Part shown: in pieces, positions 5,369-5,952 of the stretch
Numbering within the stretch: position 1 is the first letter of the stretch
How the letters are laid out: each line of letters begins with the position of its first letter
From: Propionibacteriaceae bacterium
GTDB taxonomy: Bacteria; Actinomycetota; Actinomycetes; Propionibacteriales; Propionibacteriaceae
Assembly: GCA_003158895.1 (NCBI GenBank)
Contig: PMLO01000143.1
Location: 1 to 5,952, forward strand
Direction of reading: 5' to 3'
Length of the DNA: 5,952 bases
Notes under the pieces: model-generated
Told to the model about the DNA's origin: nothing
Databases searched by the model: none
Seen by the model: the letters and a program-made list of their open reading frames with translations, nothing else
Program-made: the position numbers and the translations under genes

Positions 5369-5952
5369 GTGGACAAGATCGGTCGTTACCGACTGACGCA
5401 GCGCATCGGCGCTGGGTCTTTCGCGACCGTCTGGAAGGGCCGCGACGACGAGCTCGACGCCGATGTCGCCGTGAAGATCCTCGCCGACAACTGGGCCGAC
5501 AACGAGGACGTACGCAGTCGCTTCCTCGCCGAGGCCAAGCTTTTGCGTCGCATCCAGGACGAGCGGGTCGTCCGCGTGTACGACATCGGCACGCTGCCCG
5601 ACGGGCGCCCCTACTTCGTCATGGACTACGCCAACGGCGGCTCCCTGGAACAGCTGCGCAAGCAGCCGGCCGAGCCCGGCCGTGTGCTGCGGCTGTGCGC
5701 CGAGGCCGCTCGTGCTCTCGAGGTCCTGCACCGCCACCGGATCATCCACCGCGACGTGACACCGGGAAACATCCTGCTCGACCACTCCGAGACGCAGGGA
5801 CTGCGCGTCCTGCTCGCCGACCTCGGTGTCGCGAAGAAGATGGTCGACCGCGCCGGCGCGACGATGACGGCCGGCACCCCCGCGTACATGGCGCTGGAGC
5901 AGGCGACCGGCGCTCCCTTCGATGCGCGTGCGGACATCTACTCGATCGGCGC
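5369..5952 (+). CDS. Serine/threonine protein kinase, N-terminal part (runs off window)
   Basis: A eukaryotic-like (Hanks-type) Ser/Thr protein kinase; the first 194 residues are visible and the frame is open at the window edge. The kinase domain begins at once with GRYRLTQRIGAGSFATVWKG (5-24): glycine loop Gly14, Gly16, Val21. Next come the ATP-binding lysine in VAVK (Lys36), helix-C Glu55 in FLAEAKLL, hinge VMDYANGGSL (84-93), catalytic loop HRDVTPGN (127-134) with base Asp129 and metal-binding Asn134, ADLGVA (150-155) with the DFG-type Asp151, activation segment TAGTPAYMALEQ (167-178), and the start of subdomain IX, ADIYSIG (188-194). Two residues are off consensus: Thr131 where most Ser/Thr kinases have Lys (HRD-x-K-P-x-N), and Leu176 replacing the Pro of the APE motif. 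The catalytic residues themselves are intact, so activity is likely. Whether a membrane anchor or PASTA/sensor domain follows is not visible. It is divergent from the RDD gene. Confidence 0.93.
   Translation, partial: MDKIGRYRLTQRIGAGSFATVWKGRDDELDADVAVKILADNWADNEDVRSRFLAEAKLLRRIQDERVVRVYDIGTLPDGRPYFVMDYANGGSLEQLRKQPAEPGRVLRLCAEAARALEVLHRHRIIHRDVTPGNILLDHSETQGLRVLLADLGVAKKMVDRAGATMTAGTPAYMALEQATGAPFDARADIYSIG

Overview
This is a GC-rich (roughly 65-70 %) chromosomal segment from an actinobacterium. The evidence is the codon use, PncB/PncA and a long MalQ of mycobacterial/actinobacterial type, a DUF2510-RDD membrane protein, and a eukaryotic-like Ser/Thr protein kinase. A strong preference for the tetranucleotide GTAC (Val codon GTA is used mainly just before CGN) fits Propionibacteriales/Nocardioidaceae, but that placement is a guess from composition.

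Layout. Positions 4-1948 (+) hold a tight two-gene NAD-salvage operon, pncB (nicotinate phosphoribosyltransferase) then pncA (nicotinamidase), with one base between stop and start. PncA turns nicotinamide into nicotinate, and PncB turns nicotinate into nicotinate mononucleotide; together they are the entry to the Preiss-Handler route. Positions 1949-2102 separate pncA from the convergent malQ and contain the most unusual non-coding feature here: a 90-bp, about 50 % GC, near-complete palindrome (1971-2060) with 18-bp perfect outer arms. Positions 2103-4256 (-) encode a 717-aa 4-alpha-glucanotransferase (MalQ, GH77) with all three catalytic carboxylates. Upstream of it, also on the minus strand, 4423-5205 encodes a 260-aa DUF2510 + RDD membrane protein of unknown function. 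A 163-bp divergent spacer (5206-5368) with several small inverted repeats leads into a Ser/Thr protein kinase on the plus strand (5369 to the window end, truncated), which has two non-consensus residues in conserved kinase motifs.

The genes look like ordinary core-genome neighbours of unrelated function (NAD salvage, maltodextrin metabolism, a membrane protein, signalling). I see no tRNA, rRNA, CRISPR array, transposase, phage gene or defence system. The points worth a second look are the palindromic element between pncA and malQ, the kinase motif substitutions, and the structured divergent leader.
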